DNA of 64,000 nucleotides from Sediminicola sp040566555 (GTDB taxonomy: Bacteria > Bacteroidota > Bacteroidia > Flavobacteriales > Flavobacteriaceae), in the NCBI RefSeq assembly GCF_040566555.1, contig NZ_JBEWYP010000005.1, positions 124,001 through 188,000 on the forward strand, written 5' to 3'. Both the position numbers and the translations under genes were made by a program. Numbering within the stretch: position 1 is the stretch's first letter; every line of letters begins with the position of its first letter. The notes under the pieces were generated by a model that worked only from the letters and a program-made list of their open reading frames with translations, searched no databases and was not told where the DNA came from. Below are positions 55,928 to 64,000 of this stretch, one piece after another.

Positions 55928-56833
55928 ATGTCTTCCAAATCACGCTTAACTAGAGCCTATACCAATGCCAAGGTGGTTTCCTTTGATGACACCTCCAAAT
56001 TTATACTTTTCAGTGACTGTCACAGGGGCGATAATAGTTTTGCAGACGACTTTGCCAATAATAGAAACATCTATTTCCATGCCTTAAAAACATATTTCAA
56101 CAGGGGTTTTCAATACTGCGAACTGGGAGACGGAGACGAACTTTGGGAGCATCTGTCCTTTGAACCCATTTTTGAGGCCCATAAAAATATTTATCAATTA
56201 CTAAGGGATTTTCATCTGGAAAAGCGCCTGCATATGATCTGGGGAAACCACGATATGGTCTATAAGGATCCAAATTATGTGAAGGAACATCTCTCCAGTT
56301 ATTTTGAGCCTATAGACAATTGCAATAAGGAACTATTTGAGGGGATCACCTATCATGAGGCAGTGGTCCTAAAACATAGTGAGACGGGGCAAGAACTTTT
56401 TTTAACCCATGGCCATCAGGCCGATTGGTGGAACTATACCTTTTGGCGCTGGGGTAGATTTTTGGTACGGGTCCTTTGGAAGCCCTTACAGGTATGGGGC
56501 ATCGCGGACCCTACCAGTCCCGCAAAAAATTACAAGGAATTGATCAAAGTGGAGAGAAGGATAAAAAAATGGATTCTCGAAAATGATGAGCAATTGACCA
56601 TATCTGGGCATACCCACCGCCCCCGATTCCCTTCCCCAGGGGAAATTCCGTTTTTCAATGATGGGAGTTGTGTGCACCCAAGGAGCATTACAGGCCTCGA
56701 AATAGAAAATGGGGCCATCTCCCTTATAAAATGGCAAATAGCCACCAAAACCGATGGGACACTCCAGATTGTAAGGGTACTATTGGAAGGACCCCAAAAG
56801 TTATTGGCCTTCAAAAAAGCCAAAAACCTATAA
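55928..56833 (+). CDS. Calcineurin-like phosphoesterase (LpxH-like)
   Basis: A 301-residue metallophosphoesterase with the full metal set: LFSDCHRGDNS, CELGDGDELWE, WGNHDMVYK, THGHQADWW and SGHTHRPRFP. The layout resembles UDP-2,3-diacylglucosamine hydrolases, but it is longer than LpxH, so a lipid-A role is only possible. No signal peptide. The next gene, a cation efflux protein, starts 78 nt downstream on the same strand. Confidence 0.85.
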   Translation: MSSKSRLTRAYTNAKVVSFDDTSKFILFSDCHRGDNSFADDFANNRNIYFHALKTYFNRGFQYCELGDGDELWEHLSFEPIFEAHKNIYQLLRDFHLEKRLHMIWGNHDMVYKDPNYVKEHLSSYFEPIDNCNKELFEGITYHEAVVLKHSETGQELFLTHGHQADWWNYTFWRWGRFLVRVLWKPLQVWGIADPTSPAKNYKELIKVERRIKKWILENDEQLTISGHTHRPRFPSPGEIPFFNDGSCVHPRSITGLEIENGAISLIKWQIATKTDGTLQIVRVLLEGPQKLLAFKKAKNL

Positions 56834-56911
56834 ACTATAACAGCAACATATATACCTTGGAAAGGCGTCACAGCTGGCGCTAATTTTCCATAAGTTTGCA
56901 GTTCCTAAAAT

Positions 56912-57802
56912 GTGATTCATAACGTGAGTAATTTTACCAATAAAGAAAAGGCCATTAGGACCACCTATCTCAGTATTTTTGGGAATCTGGCGTTGGCTGT
57001 TGCGAAGGGTATCACTGGTGTTTTTGGAAATTCATATGCCCTCATTGCAGATGCTATTGAATCTACAACAGATGTGTTTTCCTCCATCCTAGTGCTTTTT
57101 GGGTTAAAATATGCCACCAAACCAGCAGATGAGAACCATCCTTACGGACATGGTAAGGCAGAGCCCCTGCTCACCTTTGTAGTGGTTGGCTTTTTAGTGG
57201 TTTCCGCCACCGTCATCGCCTATGAAAGCATACAGCATATCCTAACCCCGCATAAGGTACCTGAAAAATTCACGCTCGTGGTATTGGGTATTATTGTGAT
57301 CATTAAGGAGATATTCTATCGGTTTGTCTCAAAAAAAGGAAAGGAGACCAAAAGTGGCGCTTTACAGGCCGATGCTTGGCATCACCGAAGCGATGCTGTC
57401 ACTTCCTTAATGGCCTTTATCGGAATTTCCATAGCCATTTATATGGGAAAGGGTTATGAGACTGCTGATGACTGGGCGGCACTTTTGGGTTCTGGCTTTA
57501 TCATGTACAACGCCTTTAAGATTTTTAGACCTGCGCTGGGAGAAATCATGGATGAACATATGTACGATGATTTTATTTCCGACATAAGGGCAACCTCCAA
57601 AAAAGTGGAAGGTGTCATTGGCACTGAAAAATGTTTTGTACGTAAGGCCGGGCTAACCTTTCACGTGGACCTGCATCTTATAGTAAAAGGGGATATCAGT
57701 GTGCGGGAAGGGCATGATATTGCCCATAGGTTGAAAAATGTACTGCAGGTTGAGTTTCCAGAAATATCGGATGTCCTCATCCATGTGGAACCAGCATATT
57801 AG
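56912..57802 (+). CDS. Cation diffusion facilitator (CDF) transporter
   Basis: A 296-residue inner-membrane metal exporter: six spans, YALIADAIESTTDVFSS in span 2 and DAWHHRSDAVTSLMAF in span 5 (the H-x3-D metal site), and a cytoplasmic C-terminal domain ending HRLKNVLQVEFPEISDVLIH. It should move Zn, Fe, Mn or a similar cation out in exchange for protons. It starts at GTG 56912 (no ATG in front). A Met/His-rich lipoprotein lies convergent 38 nt after its stop. Confidence 0.9.
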   Translation: MIHNVSNFTNKEKAIRTTYLSIFGNLALAVAKGITGVFGNSYALIADAIESTTDVFSSILVLFGLKYATKPADENHPYGHGKAEPLLTFVVVGFLVVSATVIAYESIQHILTPHKVPEKFTLVVLGIIVIIKEIFYRFVSKKGKETKSGALQADAWHHRSDAVTSLMAFIGISIAIYMGKGYETADDWAALLGSGFIMYNAFKIFRPALGEIMDEHMYDDFISDIRATSKKVEGVIGTEKCFVRKAGLTFHVDLHLIVKGDISVREGHDIAHRLKNVLQVEFPEISDVLIHVEPAY

Positions 57803-57840
57803 AATCAAAACCCAGTAATTTACTATAAACCTAGTGCTAT

Positions 57841-58254
57841 CTAATCATGCATGGGACAGACTTTTGTAGAGTCTAGCATCATCATGCCTTTCATATGTGG
57901 GTTATTGGCCATTCTTCGGCACATCATCCTACATTGGGCCGAATCCTTTTCCATCATAGCCATCATATGATCCATCATCATACCTGCCTTGGTGGAATCT
58001 TTGCTTATTTCCCCCATCATTTCCTTCATATGCATCATGTCGCGCTTTTCGCCCATAAGGTGTTTCGCTTCCTCATGAGCGATCATTTTATCCATAAACT
58101 GACTTATCATTTTGTCATCATTGATAATGGTCTCCATGATTTCTACCCTATCCTCCTCACTTTGAAGAGCTTTAGCTGTATTCACCTTCTCTTTTCCACA
58201 ACCAAATACGAGTAGAACACCCCCTAATAGTAAGATTTTTTGATAAATTCCCAT
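57841..58254 (-). CDS. Methionine/histidine-rich lipoprotein, putative metal binder
   Basis: A 137-residue lipoprotein (VLLVFGCGKEK) whose second half is very rich in Met and His: KRDMMHMKEMMG, AGMMMDHMMAMMEKD, QCRMMCRRM, HMKGMMML and a final CPMHD. Such clusters bind copper or silver ions in the periplasm. Convergent with the CDF transporter, which suggests joint metal handling, though they are not in one operon. No exact family is known to me. Confidence 0.7.
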   Translation of the reverse strand: MGIYQKILLLGGVLLVFGCGKEKVNTAKALQSEEDRVEIMETIINDDKMISQFMDKMIAHEEAKHLMGEKRDMMHMKEMMGEISKDSTKAGMMMDHMMAMMEKDSAQCRMMCRRMANNPHMKGMMMLDSTKVCPMHD

Positions 58255-58362
58255 GACTTTCTTTTTGGTTTATAATCAAGTAACCCCACAAAAGTACTCT
58301 TGTGCCACCAGTCCCAAAATGATCAAGGTCATGTTGAGGCCAGTGCTTGTCCTTTGCTTAGA

Positions 58363-59094
58363 TTAACCATCTTCCAACCTAAAGGTAATGGGCATATTAT
58401 AAGGCACTTTAACCGCTCTTCCCCTTTGTTTCCCAGGAGTCATTGGAGGAAGTGAAGAAATGATGCGGTAAGCTTCCTTTTCCAGGTAAGCGTGGGGCCC
58501 CCTGGTTGCAATATTGGTTATGTTTCCTTTAGTATCAATAACAAATTGTACGTACACCCTACCTTGAATTCCTAAATCTACGGCCGCTTCCGGGTAGGTG
58601 AAGTTTTTTCGCACATGTTCCATTACTTTGGCCTGAAAACATACCTTTTGTTCCTCATTGCTAATGTTTTTATCACATCCGGGATATATTGGGACATTTT
58701 CGATTATGGCAAAAGGAACCTCCAAGATTTCCTCTTCCTCCACCACTTCAATTTCTTCGACCCTAATAATTGGTTTTTCAATTATGGCTTCCTGACTGGA
58801 TTCGGTGCTTTGGATGACCGTTTCCTCTATTTCCACAACATCCTCCACAACTTGAATGATTGCCGGTGCAGCGGGAGGAGCTGGAGGGGGTGGTATTTTA
58901 AAGGCTTCAACAATGGGCACATCCTCTTTAGGTGCTTCCAAGATTTCTACAATTCTCCGCTCCTGCACGTCTTTTTTATAGGTCTTAAATTCCAAAGCTC
59001 TCCACGTTAAAAAGAGCACCAAAGCCAGCCCAATTACAAAATAGAGCCCACTGTTGCGATTTAAGTCCGCCTTTGGATATTTTTTGAGTTTCAT
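58363..59094 (-). CDS. tonB: Energy transducer TonB
   Basis: A 243-residue TonB: a membrane span near the N-terminus (LYFVIGLALVLFLTW), a Pro-rich and Glu-rich periplasmic spacer (PPPPAPPAAPA and a run of VEE/IEE), and a C-terminal TonB domain with NFTYPEAAVDLGIQGRVYVQ and ISSLPPMTPGKQRGRAVKVP. The domain carries a Cys pair (YPGCDK and KVCFQ) before it. It passes proton-motive energy to outer-membrane receptors. Single gene. Confidence 0.93.
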   Translation of the reverse strand: MKLKKYPKADLNRNSGLYFVIGLALVLFLTWRALEFKTYKKDVQERRIVEILEAPKEDVPIVEAFKIPPPPAPPAAPAIIQVVEDVVEIEETVIQSTESSQEAIIEKPIIRVEEIEVVEEEEILEVPFAIIENVPIYPGCDKNISNEEQKVCFQAKVMEHVRKNFTYPEAAVDLGIQGRVYVQFVIDTKGNITNIATRGPHAYLEKEAYRIISSLPPMTPGKQRGRAVKVPYNMPITFRLEDG

Positions 59095-59271
59095 GACATT
59101 CCGTTTTAGTGTGTTCGCAGAATAATCAAATACCGCCTGTATTGGTTATGATACTTGCGGTGAGGGCCTTTGAGGAAGGGCCTTGTTTACTTTTGGAAGT
59201 TAGCCCTCATACGTTCAAATTTCCCAGTTCAAACTGGTTTTCAAAAAATGGTCGGTGGCTATTTGTTTACT

Positions 59272-60033
59272 TTATTCCTTTGGGTCGGATTTCCTTTGTT
59301 TTCTCGCTTTTCTTGGTAAAACCTCCTCAGGGAATGGGAAGAGAATGGTAGAATTCTTTTCCGCTGCTATATGTGATAATGTCTGGTACAAGCGTAATTT
59401 AATGGCCGAGGGGGATTGGTCTATTAACTTCCCCGCTTCCAGTAATTTTCTTGCCGCTTGTTCTTCGGCCAGTGCCAGGATGATTCTTGCCCTTCTGGAC
59501 CGTTCTGCCTCAGCTTGGTTGGCCATCATCCTCTTCATATTTTCGGGTAATTGAATATCCTTGATTTTAACATCGATAATCTCTATACCCCACTCTTTTG
59601 TTTCCAACTCAACAATGGATTTTATGTTCTTGCCCATTTCTTCACGCTTGGATAAAATGGTATCCAACTCTACCTTCCCACAAACATCCCTAAGTGCCGC
59701 CTGTGATAATTGGGTAATTGCAAATTTATATTCTTCCACTTCCAACACGGCCTTTTCCGGATCAATGATCTTAAAAAAGACTACGCCATCTATACTACAG
59801 GGCACATTATCCTCGGTCATCACTTCTTGTGACACCACATTAAAGGTAATTACCCTTATGTCCACCATTTGTATGGTCTCTACAAAAGGTATAATCCATC
59901 TAAAGCCGGGCTGTAGCGTTTTGATGTATTTACCGAACCTGAATTTTAATGCCCTCTTATATTCAAAGACAACTCGAATTCCAGCAAGTAAAAACAATCC
60001 AAGAATCAACGCAAACAGAATAGGTGGATTCAT
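59272..60033 (-). CDS. Slipin (SPFH/stomatin family) protein
   Basis: A 253-residue membrane-anchored SPFH protein: a hydrophobic N-terminus, the SPFH/Band-7 domain (about 30-180; VPCSIDGVVFFKIIDPEKAV, IVELETKEWGIEIIDVKIKD) and a coiled region with NQAEAERSRRARI. Stomatin-like proteins scaffold membrane microdomains. There is no NfeD partner beside it. Single gene. Confidence 0.92.
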   Translation of the reverse strand: MNPPILFALILGLFLLAGIRVVFEYKRALKFRFGKYIKTLQPGFRWIIPFVETIQMVDIRVITFNVVSQEVMTEDNVPCSIDGVVFFKIIDPEKAVLEVEEYKFAITQLSQAALRDVCGKVELDTILSKREEMGKNIKSIVELETKEWGIEIIDVKIKDIQLPENMKRMMANQAEAERSRRARIILALAEEQAARKLLEAGKLIDQSPSAIKLRLYQTLSHIAAEKNSTILFPFPEEVLPRKARKQRKSDPKE

Positions 60034-60524
60034 ACTTTTTCATTTAGAGATTCAATACCCATAATCCCTTTATAGGTCTTAAAAAATTAGTTGAATATCT
60101 GACCAAATTCAATTACCATAAAGTTTCATTAAAAAACTGTCAAGATATTTTAACCGCTCCCTATTAAATTTACGAAAATTATCGCCAAATCAATGCCGAT
60201 CACGTGTAATTAACGCTGTATTTAACACACCTTACCACGCTTTTTAAATCTTTTTTAGTGCTGACCTGCAGTTGTTTAATAAAATTTACACCAACAGCAC
60301 ACCCTGACCCAACCTGCCAAATCCTGTGTTCCTCATTTGGCTTCTTTAACATTTAGATTTTACTCGATATAATTGAATTGTTTATTTCAAATCGAAAAAA
60401 CTTAAGGTCAATATGCCATTTAATGGCAGATCCTTAGCTTCTGATATCGAATTTAACAGCAAATTAAACACCCATGGCAGGGTATTTGCTATTTTTACCC
60501 CAATATTGGTATTTAAGGATCACT
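60034..60524. other. Gene-free divergent region upstream of a secreted protein
   Basis: A 491-nt AT-rich spacer between the slipin gene (minus) and the exported protein (plus). A 15-nt dyad TGCCATT-T-AATGGCA stands at 60414-60428, about 100 nt before the plus-strand start, and may be an operator. Nothing else is visible. Confidence 0.45.
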
Positions 60525-61169
60525 ATGAAATTCAGTTTGATTTTTGCTTTTTTATTGCTTTTTTCTCTCCAAAGTTTTGGACAGCTAGATGGCACCATAA
60601 AATCTATAAAGATTGAAAATAGCGACAAGAACCTGGATATTAAGCCCAGCAATCAAGGTACGGCCTTAAAATTCCCTTCCGTTCTGGACAAAAAACCAGA
60701 TTACAATCTGAAGGACTCCTTGATGGCGAGAAATGTTAAAATGCTTCCGGACACGGAGCTAAAACAGGCAGGGTACGACCTTAAGATTGATCCCAAAGTC
60801 AGGGAAAAAGAAAGCACCGCCTCCAAGGCCCACTATGGTGACATGTATTTGGGTGATGTAAAAACCACTTCCAAATTTGTTGGTATCGTGTGTAGGGACC
60901 ACGAATTTGTAGACGGCGATAGGGTAAAAATAACAGCCAATGACCAGGTTGTGGAACCCAATCTGTTTCTAACGGCCTCTTTTAAGGGAATTAATTTGGA
61001 TCTGAACAAAGGATTCAACCGTTTGGATTTTGAAGCCTTGAACCAGGGATCCTCCGGTCCCAATACCGCCCAGGTGGACGTATATGATGACAAAGGAAAA
61101 CTCATTTATTCCAACAGGTGGAATTTATCCACAGGCTCAAAGGCCAGTTTGATCATTGTAAAAGATTAA
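60525..61169 (+). CDS. Secreted hypothetical protein
   Basis: A 214-residue exported protein (signal peptide FAFLLLFSLQSFGQ). The mature part ends in a beta-rich segment (GFNRLDFEALNQGSSGPNTA, QVDVYDDKGKLIYSNRWNLS). I do not recognise the family; the C-terminal half looks like a small Ig-type or sandwich fold. The start at 60525 gives the signal peptide; a longer frame upstream does not. It precedes an SGNH lipoprotein gene by 29 nt, so they are likely co-transcribed. Confidence 0.7.
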   Translation: MKFSLIFAFLLLFSLQSFGQLDGTIKSIKIENSDKNLDIKPSNQGTALKFPSVLDKKPDYNLKDSLMARNVKMLPDTELKQAGYDLKIDPKVREKESTASKAHYGDMYLGDVKTTSKFVGIVCRDHEFVDGDRVKITANDQVVEPNLFLTASFKGINLDLNKGFNRLDFEALNQGSSGPNTAQVDVYDDKGKLIYSNRWNLSTGSKASLIIVKD

Positions 61170-61198
61170 AAAAAACACGTAAGAAATTCACTATTTAC

Positions 61199-61909
61199 AT
61201 GCGTACATTGTTGTCTTTGGCTTTTGGTTTTATCCTCCTTAGTTGCTCTACCGGGGAAGACGCCTTTTCCAACAGCAACAATCCCAAGCCCCCTATAGAA
61301 TCCGCAGCTGCCTTTCACTACTTGGCCCTGGGGGATAGTTATACGGTTGGGGAAAGTGTGCCCAATGATCAAAGTTTTCCCGCCGAACTAAAGGACAGCC
61401 TACAAACATCCTTGAATACAAGCATAGCATTGGAAATAATAGCCGTTACCGGTTGGCGCACGGACAATTTGCAGACTGCCGTAAATTCCGGCACTAAAAG
61501 AGCATCATATGACCTTGTTACTTTATTGATAGGGGTGAACAACCAATTTCAGAACAGACCTTTTGAGCAATACGAGAAGGAGTTTCCAGAGCTGCTTGAG
61601 CATGCCATTACCTTGGCCAACGGAAGTCCTAAAAACGTGCTGGTGGTTTCCATTCCTGACTATGCCTTTACCCCCTTTGGGCAGAATAGGGACGGGGAAA
61701 AAATTTCCCGTGAAATTGATGCCTATAACGAATTTGCCGCCACAGTTGCCAGGGACAATGGTGTACCCTTTGTAAATATCACTGACATCACTAGAAAAGG
61801 CCTTGAAGATCCTTCCTTGGTGGCCAATGATGGCCTGCATCCATCCGGGAAAGCCTACAAACAATTTGCCAAACGGATCTACCCGTTGATTTTTCCGCTA
61901 TTCAATTAG
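61199..61909 (+). CDS. SGNH/GDSL hydrolase lipoprotein
   Basis: A 236-residue lipoprotein (FILLSCSTGED) with the SGNH blocks: LALGDSYTVGE (Ser), GVNNQFQ (block III Asn) and NDGLHPSGKAY (Asp and His). It is an esterase or lipase of the cell envelope, substrate unknown. The start ATG 61199 supplies the lipobox; an upstream in-frame ATG at 61118 lies inside the preceding gene. Probably co-transcribed with the secreted protein before it. Confidence 0.85.
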   Translation: MRTLLSLAFGFILLSCSTGEDAFSNSNNPKPPIESAAAFHYLALGDSYTVGESVPNDQSFPAELKDSLQTSLNTSIALEIIAVTGWRTDNLQTAVNSGTKRASYDLVTLLIGVNNQFQNRPFEQYEKEFPELLEHAITLANGSPKNVLVVSIPDYAFTPFGQNRDGEKISREIDAYNEFAATVARDNGVPFVNITDITRKGLEDPSLVANDGLHPSGKAYKQFAKRIYPLIFPLFN

Positions 61910-61928
61910 TCGGAACGTATACCACGTC

Positions 61929-64000
61929 TTATTTCTCCCCTGGATGATAGGTTTTTTTTGCTCGTTTTAAAACGTCCTCTTTATAAAATGGCACGTCTTT
62001 AAACTCCATATCAGCATAGCGCTGTGCCTGATCATTAAAATGAGGGGATTTGGGATCCCCGCTCTGCCCACCTGCAAGCATGCTTTTGGCCTTTACTTTT
62101 TCTCCAAATTCTACCACGGCAACAAAGCTGTTGCCCCTAGTACCATAAATCTTTTTCGTATTGTTGGCATAACGGGCACCGTAGGCGGCCAATGCCCCCC
62201 AGCGTCCAGAAGCAAACCCGATGGCAATACTGGGAAGGCTGTCGCTAAAAGGTTGTAGGATATCCCCATTTAATCGCTGGTACCTGTTTATTTCACCCCA
62301 TGGGGTATTCCAAGTTCCAAAATCTTCATCCATTTGCTCAACCACCTCTAGGAACACTTCCAAACGTTCGGCATACGGGGATTCCGTGCCCAGATAGTTC
62401 ATCAATTCCATATCGCTCAACCCTTCCGGACTATCACCAATCCTCCCATAAAGGGTTCCGTAATAATGGGCCAATGACATCCCTACCGCTTCTTTGGAGG
62501 TCCTAAGATCCCACTGCCTCAAAACCTCAATTGGCTCCTTTAATTTTGGATTTTTAGGACTGGTTTTATCATAGGCATCCACCAGCCCGGGAATCAATTT
62601 TTCAAAGGCCGGTAAATATGGGTCATGCGCCAATTTAATGAGACTATCCAAAGTATACCCCTTTCTATTTTTCAACAGTTCAATGGCATGGACCCCTCTG
62701 AAATTTTCCTGGTCCCTTGACATATAATTGGGATAATCCTTCTTCTTCGGACTGTATTCCAATGCCGAGGTATAGGGGGTTGAATTGCAATTCTGAATCC
62801 AACCATTGGCAGGATTTAGCACTAAAATATTCTCATCTACCGTATGCAATCCCTGCCAATCCGTTTTAGGATTACTACCATCTACAGGCTTTGAATAATC
62901 AAATATAGTATCCCTTTTGGGCACAAAATTACCGTGGAAGTAAGCAATATTGCCCTCTGCATCGGCATAAACAGTGTTGTTGGAGGAATTGGTACGTATA
63001 TCCATCATTTCCCTAAAGCCCTTATAGCCATCCTTTTTGGTACGCACATACGATTGTTCCAAGGCCTTGACCGGATCCCACATCATGGCCGTAGCCACCC
63101 ATTGGTTTTCCGCCATATGGGTAATGGGGCCGTGATGGGTGCGATAGGCTGGAAAAGATTTTTCCTTTAAGGAATCCCCTACTTTATATTTTAAAACGAT
63201 ATTGGAGGTCTCTACCTTACGTAACTCCTCCCCATAACTATACATCAATTTCCCATCCATTTCCATGACATTTTCCTTGAATTCGTCCATGATATCGGTA
63301 TAGGTAGAGGTATGCATCCACCCCGTTTTCTCATTGAATCCCTGATAAACAAAAAACTGGCCCCAAGTCACGGCGCCATAGGCATTGAGGCCTTCTTCAC
63401 TGACAACGTGGACTTCCCCCCTAAAATAAAAAGAGGTGTGGGGGTTGATCAACAACATAGCATTGCCCGACTGGGTCAATTTCCCCGAAATGGCAATCCC
63501 ATTGGATCCTTGTGGCTCCAGTTCGGCCTCTTTTTTCTCGGCCTCCAATTCACTAAACTCCGGTACGGACATGTCCCCTTCGTAAAAGGCCTGAATCTTC
63601 TCGGTGGATATCTGTTCTAAATCCCCTCCAATGGATCCCTCACTAAAACACATCGGCATCCATGGTTCAAAATGGGTTAATAGCCTGGGCTTAACCTCTG
63701 GGTGGGTATGCAAGTAATAATTAACCCCATCGGCGAAGGCGTCGCACAACTTTTTCAACCATTCAGGACTCTTTTCATAGTTGGCTTTCGCCTCCTCCTC
63801 GGTCATAAAAAGTTTTGCTCTGAGGTCACTATATATAGCTCCCTCCCCTTCTACTTCTGCCAAACGACCAGTGGCCCATATGTAATTTTGTTCTACCCTA
63901 TAAAAATCGTCCTCACATTGGGCGTACAAAAGCCCAAATACGGCATCGGCATCGGTCTTTCCGTAAATATGGGGCACTCCAAAATCATCGCGAATAATGG
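61929..64000 (-). CDS. Penicillin acylase family (S45) amidase, N-terminus beyond the window
   Basis: At least 690 codons; the frame continues past base 64000 (IIRDDFGVPHIYGKTDAD is visible at the edge). The S45 Ntn-hydrolase layout is present: an alpha part, a linker and the autocleavage site EPQGSNGIAISG, with the nucleophile Ser near base 63506. The beta part has NPHTSFYFRGE, and FHGNFVPKR, and a C-terminal TRGNSFVAVVEFG. Related proteins split amide bonds in penicillin, N-acyl homoserine lactones or lipids. Substrate unknown. The real start is beyond 64000. Confidence 0.9.
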   Translation of the reverse strand, partial: IIRDDFGVPHIYGKTDADAVFGLLYAQCEDDFYRVEQNYIWATGRLAEVEGEGAIYSDLRAKLFMTEEEAKANYEKSPEWLKKLCDAFADGVNYYLHTHPEVKPRLLTHFEPWMPMCFSEGSIGGDLEQISTEKIQAFYEGDMSVPEFSELEAEKKEAELEPQGSNGIAISGKLTQSGNAMLLINPHTSFYFRGEVHVVSEEGLNAYGAVTWGQFFVYQGFNEKTGWMHTSTYTDIMDEFKENVMEMDGKLMYSYGEELRKVETSNIVLKYKVGDSLKEKSFPAYRTHHGPITHMAENQWVATAMMWDPVKALEQSYVRTKKDGYKGFREMMDIRTNSSNNTVYADAEGNIAYFHGNFVPKRDTIFDYSKPVDGSNPKTDWQGLHTVDENILVLNPANGWIQNCNSTPYTSALEYSPKKKDYPNYMSRDQENFRGVHAIELLKNRKGYTLDSLIKLAHDPYLPAFEKLIPGLVDAYDKTSPKNPKLKEPIEVLRQWDLRTSKEAVGMSLAHYYGTLYGRIGDSPEGLSDMELMNYLGTESPYAERLEVFLEVVEQMDEDFGTWNTPWGEINRYQRLNGDILQPFSDSLPSIAIGFASGRWGALAAYGARYANNTKKIYGTRGNSFVAVVEFGEKVKAKSMLAGGQSGDPKSPHFNDQAQRYADMEFKDVPFYKEDVLKRAKKTYHPGEK

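Overview
The window looks like a chromosome segment of a marine-type Flavobacteriaceae bacterium (Bacteroidota). The evidence is the gene set: PepSY-like and DUF4407 proteins, energy-transducer TonB, a BlaI/M56 pair ending in a TonB-like tail, an HD protein with a Pycsar-type membrane domain, and a membrane-bound winged-helix regulator. Shine-Dalgarno sites are sparse, and Bacteroidota-style extragenic repeats are present. I cannot name the genus.

Layout. (1) 1-6521, minus strand: an amine/amino-acid operon (gabT-like aminotransferase, nitrilase-fold amidase, VOC protein, Orn/Lys/Arg decarboxylase cut by the window edge), then a PepSY-like protein and a Crp/Fnr regulator. (2) About 6700-26750: a visibly AT-rich accessory (defence) island, nearly all on the plus strand. 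It starts with three compact modules whose edges carry matching inverted core motifs, laid out like integron cassettes: membrane coiled-coil + DGQHR protein, GHKL ATPase-DUF3883 protein, and a broken gene. Next comes a MORC-type restriction-modification operon (decayed XRE regulator, cytosine methylase, MORC ATPase, Z1 helicase/nuclease, PD-(D/E)XK protein, unknown protein). After it are a CBS-HEPN protein with a SIR2-like protein, a small frameshifted gene, an unknown 525-residue protein overlapping a phospholipase-D-like nuclease, and a dead DUF2779-family gene. (3) 26755-28882: small orphan proteins. (4) 29108-37620: an MBL-rhodanese protein, GIY-YIG protein, response regulator, S9 peptidase and DUF805 protein, separated by five clusters of a dispersed palindromic repeat (19 copies of its head). 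(5) 37623-64000: tRNA-Leu(UAG) with a degenerate tandem copy, then mostly ordinary flavobacterial genes: M20 peptidase, BlaI/M56, a wHTH membrane regulator module between duplicated intergenic segments, a sodium symporter, a phosphatase-barrel fusion, HD-Pycsar protein, CDF transporter, TonB, slipin, SGNH hydrolase and a penicillin acylase cut by the right edge.

How the genes work together. The island stacks several candidate anti-phage modules in one orientation with tight spacing inside each module. The MORC operon is a recognised R-M family. The CBS-HEPN/SIR2 pair and the 525-residue protein/PLD nuclease pair are the best candidates for undescribed systems. The cassette-like edges suggest how part of the island was assembled. 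All functional statements are read from motifs; no database search was possible.
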